The notes under the pieces: model-generated | Database searches by the model: none | What the model was told of the DNA's origin: nothing | Seen by the model: only the letters and a program-made list of their open reading frames with translations | Part shown: one piece after another, positions 5,490-8,715 of the stretch | How the letters are laid out: every line of letters starts with the position of its first letter | How positions within the stretch are numbered: position 1 is the stretch's first letter | Source of the DNA: an uncultured Clostridia bacterium | GTDB lineage: Bacteria > Bacillota > Clostridia > Christensenellales > UBA1242 | Direction of reading: 5' to 3' | Assembly (NCBI GenBank): GCA_947631485.1 | Contig: CANRLJ010000028.1 | Span: 1-8,715, forward strand | Length of the DNA stretch: 8,715 nucleotides | Position numbers and translations under genes: made by a program

Positions 5490-6350
5490 ATGGAAGACGA
5501 CGACAGAAGATATGACGAATTTGAGTTGTCAAGCAGAGAAGAATTGGAAGCCGCTGGCAGAGAGCAAAAGTATGTTGACAATGCTCACTACCTGCTTGAT
5601 GTGCTGCTTATGACTTTTGACGACCAAGACAAACAGAAGAGGATTTTTGACCTTGACAATTTCCTAAAACAGATTGCTCTTATTGAGGATTTTGAGTTTC
5701 AAAACACCTATACAAATGATGTTGAACAACTTGAACTTCTTGCAAGCAGAGCAACAAACTATGCCATGAGAGAAAGCTTTTGCCACAATATAAGCGAAGA
5801 CCTTGCTCGTGCAGTTGAGGATTTCTTGCAGGAATTCAGCGATTTGGTTCAAGCAATAAAAAAGTCGCCAGAAAAAACATATGAGGGCGTCATCAACGCT
5901 GAGCGAAGCGGAAAAATGCCTGTCAGATTTTCTTCAGGATATAAATTTCAGGCAATTCCAACAACTGGATATGTGAAGAGAATATATGAAGCCATCGAGC
6001 AGCAAAGGGCTCAGGCTGAAAGAGTGGCACAAAGCAGAATAATGCTTACACAGGATGAAGCAAGTGCGGCACTTGATTTGGTTTCACAACAGCCAGACAA
6101 ATTTCTTCGCTTGGAGACAAAAATTTTCTACTATCCAGAACTTGTGGAACAACTCAGGGGAATCGCAATTCAAAACTTTCCAGATGCATATAGAAAGCAC
6201 ACAAAGAAAACTTTTGGAGACCGCGTCAGTGCCAAGGAAATGGAAAAAGCCAAGAAGAATTTTGAAACAAATGTGGACATGAAAATTCAAAGAGAAACCG
6301 AAGCAATAAGAAATGCAGGCAATCCAAATGTCAGAAACAGGCAACAATAA
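5490..6350 (+). CDS. Hypothetical acidic helical protein, 286 residues
   Basis: I do not recognise this family. The protein starts with a very acidic tail (MEDDDRRYDEFELSSREELE), is predicted helical through most of its length, and ends in a charged region (KEMEKAKKNFETNVDMKIQR) that could form a coiled coil, then an Asn/Arg/Gln-rich tail. There is no signal peptide, membrane segment or obvious catalytic motif, and only one cysteine, so a cytoplasmic binding or structural role is possible but unproven. The start at 5490 is chosen over TTG at 5478, because GGGGGA lies at the right distance only for 5490 and the predicted transcript begins almost at 5478. It is monocistronic: its own strong promoter lies upstream and a terminator overlaps the stop codon. 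Its position just before the heat-shock operon does not show shared regulation, since no CIRCE precedes it. Confidence 0.82.
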   Translation: MEDDDRRYDEFELSSREELEAAGREQKYVDNAHYLLDVLLMTFDDQDKQKRIFDLDNFLKQIALIEDFEFQNTYTNDVEQLELLASRATNYAMRESFCHNISEDLARAVEDFLQEFSDLVQAIKKSPEKTYEGVINAERSGKMPVRFSSGYKFQAIPTTGYVKRIYEAIEQQRAQAERVAQSRIMLTQDEASAALDLVSQQPDKFLRLETKIFYYPELVEQLRGIAIQNFPDAYRKHTKKTFGDRVSAKEMEKAKKNFETNVDMKIQRETEAIRNAGNPNVRNRQQ

Positions 6351-6363
6351 TGCCTGCTTTTTT
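6338..6363 (+). terminator. Intrinsic terminator overlapping the stop codon of the 286-residue gene
   Basis: CAGGCA (6338-6343) pairs with TGCCTG (6351-6356) around a 7-nt loop, followed by C and six T residues (6358-6363). The TAA stop (6348-6350) lies in the loop and the left arm encodes the last residues. The 74 bp downstream, before the hrcA promoter, are very AT-rich with A and T runs and hold no gene; they could act as an UP element. Confidence 0.75.
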
Positions 6364-6445
6364 ATTGATATAAACTGTATTTTTAATATAATATAACCAA
6401 TAAAAATTTCCGACAAAAAATTTTTAAAAAATTTGGCAAAAGTGT

Positions 6446-6474
6446 TTGACATTTTTGTTTTTCTTGCATATAAT
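6446..6474 (+). promoter_or_regulatory. Consensus sigma-A promoter of the hrcA-grpE-dnaK operon
   Basis: A perfect TTGACA (6446-6451), a 17-bp spacer and a perfect TATAAT (6469-6474) place the start near 6481, inside the CIRCE element. A full-consensus vegetative promoter held down by a repressor is the standard arrangement for class I heat-shock genes. Confidence 0.93.
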
Positions 6475-6478
6475 AATG

Positions 6479-6505
6479 CTAGCACTTAAAAGTCGAGAGT
6501 GCTAG
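6479..6505. promoter_or_regulatory. CIRCE operator (HrcA-binding site)
   Basis: CTAGCACTT (6479-6487), a 9-nt spacer (6488-6496) and GAGTGCTAG (6497-6505) match the CIRCE consensus TTAGCACTC-N9-GAGTGCTAA at 7/9 and 8/9 positions, with correct spacing. Flanking G6478 and C6506 extend the pairing by one. Dimeric HrcA bound here would block initiation; in the transcript it also forms a hairpin in the leader 25 nt before the hrcA ATG. Confidence 0.95.
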
Positions 6506-6530
6506 CAAACTGTTTAAAGGGTTTAATTTT

Positions 6531-7515
6531 ATGGAACTCTCTGAGAGAAAGATTAAGATTTTGAACATTGCTGTTGAGGAGTTTATCAAGGATGCCGCTC
6601 CAATCACAAGTGGCTCGGTGAAAGACAGAACATCTCTTAATGTTTCCACGGCGACACTCAGAAACGAGTTGAACGCTTTGGAGGCCATGGGATTTTTGCG
6701 ACAACTGCACACTTCTGGTGGGCGTATTCCTACTGCACAGGGCTATCGGTTTTATGTTGAAAACATGCTGAAAGACATCAAGGCCACAAACAAAGAACTT
6801 AAAAATGTGCGTGAAATCATTGAAAACCGCACACAAAATCTGAGCGAAATTGTTTCAAGCATTGCAAAAGTCATCAGCCAAGCAACAAACTATCCGACAG
6901 TTGTGCTGGTGAACGGCATTGAAAATCTTATTCTGCAGGAGTTTAAAATTGTGCCACTTTTAGGCGAAAAATGTATGGTTTTGATTGGAACAGACTATGG
7001 CTACATCAACAGCACCATCGACATTGCCGCTAGTTATCAAAACTGCGAAGATGCTTCAAAGTATTTGACCAAGTATTTTAAAGGGGAAACTATGGGCTTT
7101 ATGATTGAAAACATCGAGCAGTTTAAAAAGGGTATGAGTGGAGAAATTTCGGCCTTTCAAACAATTGTGGACAATGTTGTGATTGGGCTTTCGAAACTGA
7201 ATAAGAGAAGACTGCTTAATGTTCAAGCACAAGGCGTCGTTGATTTTGTTGACAACTCTGAGGAGGCAAAAAAAGTTCTTAAAACACTGAACAGCGAAAG
7301 CAAACTGATTGAGGTGTTGGACAACGACGAAAAAGAAATTTCCGCAGTTGTGGCTGAAGATGGAGATGACAAATGCTCTGTGGTGAAGGCTCCAATTGTT
7401 GTTGGGGGAAACAAAATTGCATCCATTGGCGTTTTTGGCCCTCAAAAAATGGACTATATGAGCATTGCATCAGCACTTAAAGTGGTTGTCGAACAGTTGG
7501 GAGAAAGGGGACAAG

Positions 7516-7544
<29 letters not shown>
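6531..7544 (+). CDS. hrcA: Heat-inducible transcription repressor HrcA
   Basis: The 337-residue length is normal for HrcA (about 340). The N-terminal winged-helix domain (ERKIKILNIAVEEFI, then SGSVKDRTSLNVSTATLRNELNALEAMGFL at about 27-56) is followed by the signature TSGGRIPTAQGYRFYV (61-76). The rest is the GAF-like and dimerisation region, including VVLVNGIENLILQEFKIVPL and a C-terminal IGVFGPQKMDYMSIASALKVVVEQLGE. Family knowledge: HrcA represses dnaK and groE operons at CIRCE and needs GroEL to stay active, so unfolded proteins that titrate GroEL relieve repression. Here it is first in its operon, under the CIRCE at 6479-6505, so it autoregulates. The ATG at 6531 is preceded by AAAGGG at 9-nt spacing, a moderate site. 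Its last 29 nt overlap grpE in another frame. Confidence 0.97.

Positions 7545-8715
<1,171 letters not shown>

Noticed and set aside
6084..6485. 133-codon minus-strand frame across the end of the 286-residue gene and the hrcA promoter
   Set aside because: It spans a terminator and a consensus promoter, is Phe/Ile/Leu-rich from AT-rich DNA and has no convincing RBS.
7056..7445. 129-codon minus-strand frame inside hrcA
   Set aside because: It is antisense to a conserved HrcA region, with no RBS or promoter and a His/Phe/Asn-rich composition expected from reverse reading.
7465..7515. Upstream ATG extending GrpE by 17 residues
   Set aside because: The extension lies inside the hrcA coding sequence and AAAGGGG is positioned for the ATG at 7516.

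Overview
The window looks like chromosomal DNA from a low-GC Gram-positive bacterium (Bacillota, probably an anaerobic Clostridia-type lineage). The support is: (i) an hrcA-grpE-dnaK heat-shock operon behind a CIRCE operator; (ii) rpmB divergent from an Asp23-family gene and fakA, the same arrangement as rpmB/yloU-yloV in Bacillus; (iii) an N-terminal DnaK sequence without the extra segment typical of Gram-negative DnaK; (iv) near-consensus sigma-A promoters with 17-bp spacers and strong purine-rich ribosome binding sites; and (v) an enoate-reductase-type flavo-iron-sulfur enzyme typical of anaerobes. The species cannot be named from this sequence.

Layout. 1-1232 (+): 3' part of a multidomain FMN/[4Fe-4S]/FAD oxidoreductase, ending at a hairpin shared with convergent rpmB (1267-1446, -). 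1447-1655: divergent promoter region. 1656-3653 (+): two-gene operon of an Asp23/YloU-like protein (TTG start) and FakA, followed by a terminator. 3699-4138 (-): two tandem small XRE-type HTH regulators whose last ~20 codons are almost identical. 4225-4485 (+): a divergent 86-residue protein of unknown function behind a promoter and a small palindrome. 4486-4507: bidirectional terminator. 4521-4691: tandem array of a 49-bp repeat. 4697-5365 (-): an unknown beta-rich, Cys-containing 222-residue protein. 5490-6350 (+): an unknown acidic helical 286-residue protein from a strong promoter. 6446-6505: consensus promoter plus CIRCE. 6531-8715 (+): hrcA, grpE and the start of dnaK (runs off the window).

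How the parts work together. The flanks are core functions: translation (L28), exogenous fatty-acid phosphorylation (FakA) and chaperones (HrcA/GrpE/DnaK). HrcA should bind the CIRCE element over its own transcription start and repress the whole chaperone operon. The middle 2.7 kb (3699-6350) looks accessory: duplicated XRE regulators, orphan genes without recognisable families, inverted repeats and intergenic repeats. The most unusual single feature is a seven-Cys/two-His cluster in the normally disordered N-terminus of GrpE. I found no tRNA, rRNA, CRISPR array, transposase or prophage gene, and no clear evidence of a complete new multi-gene system.
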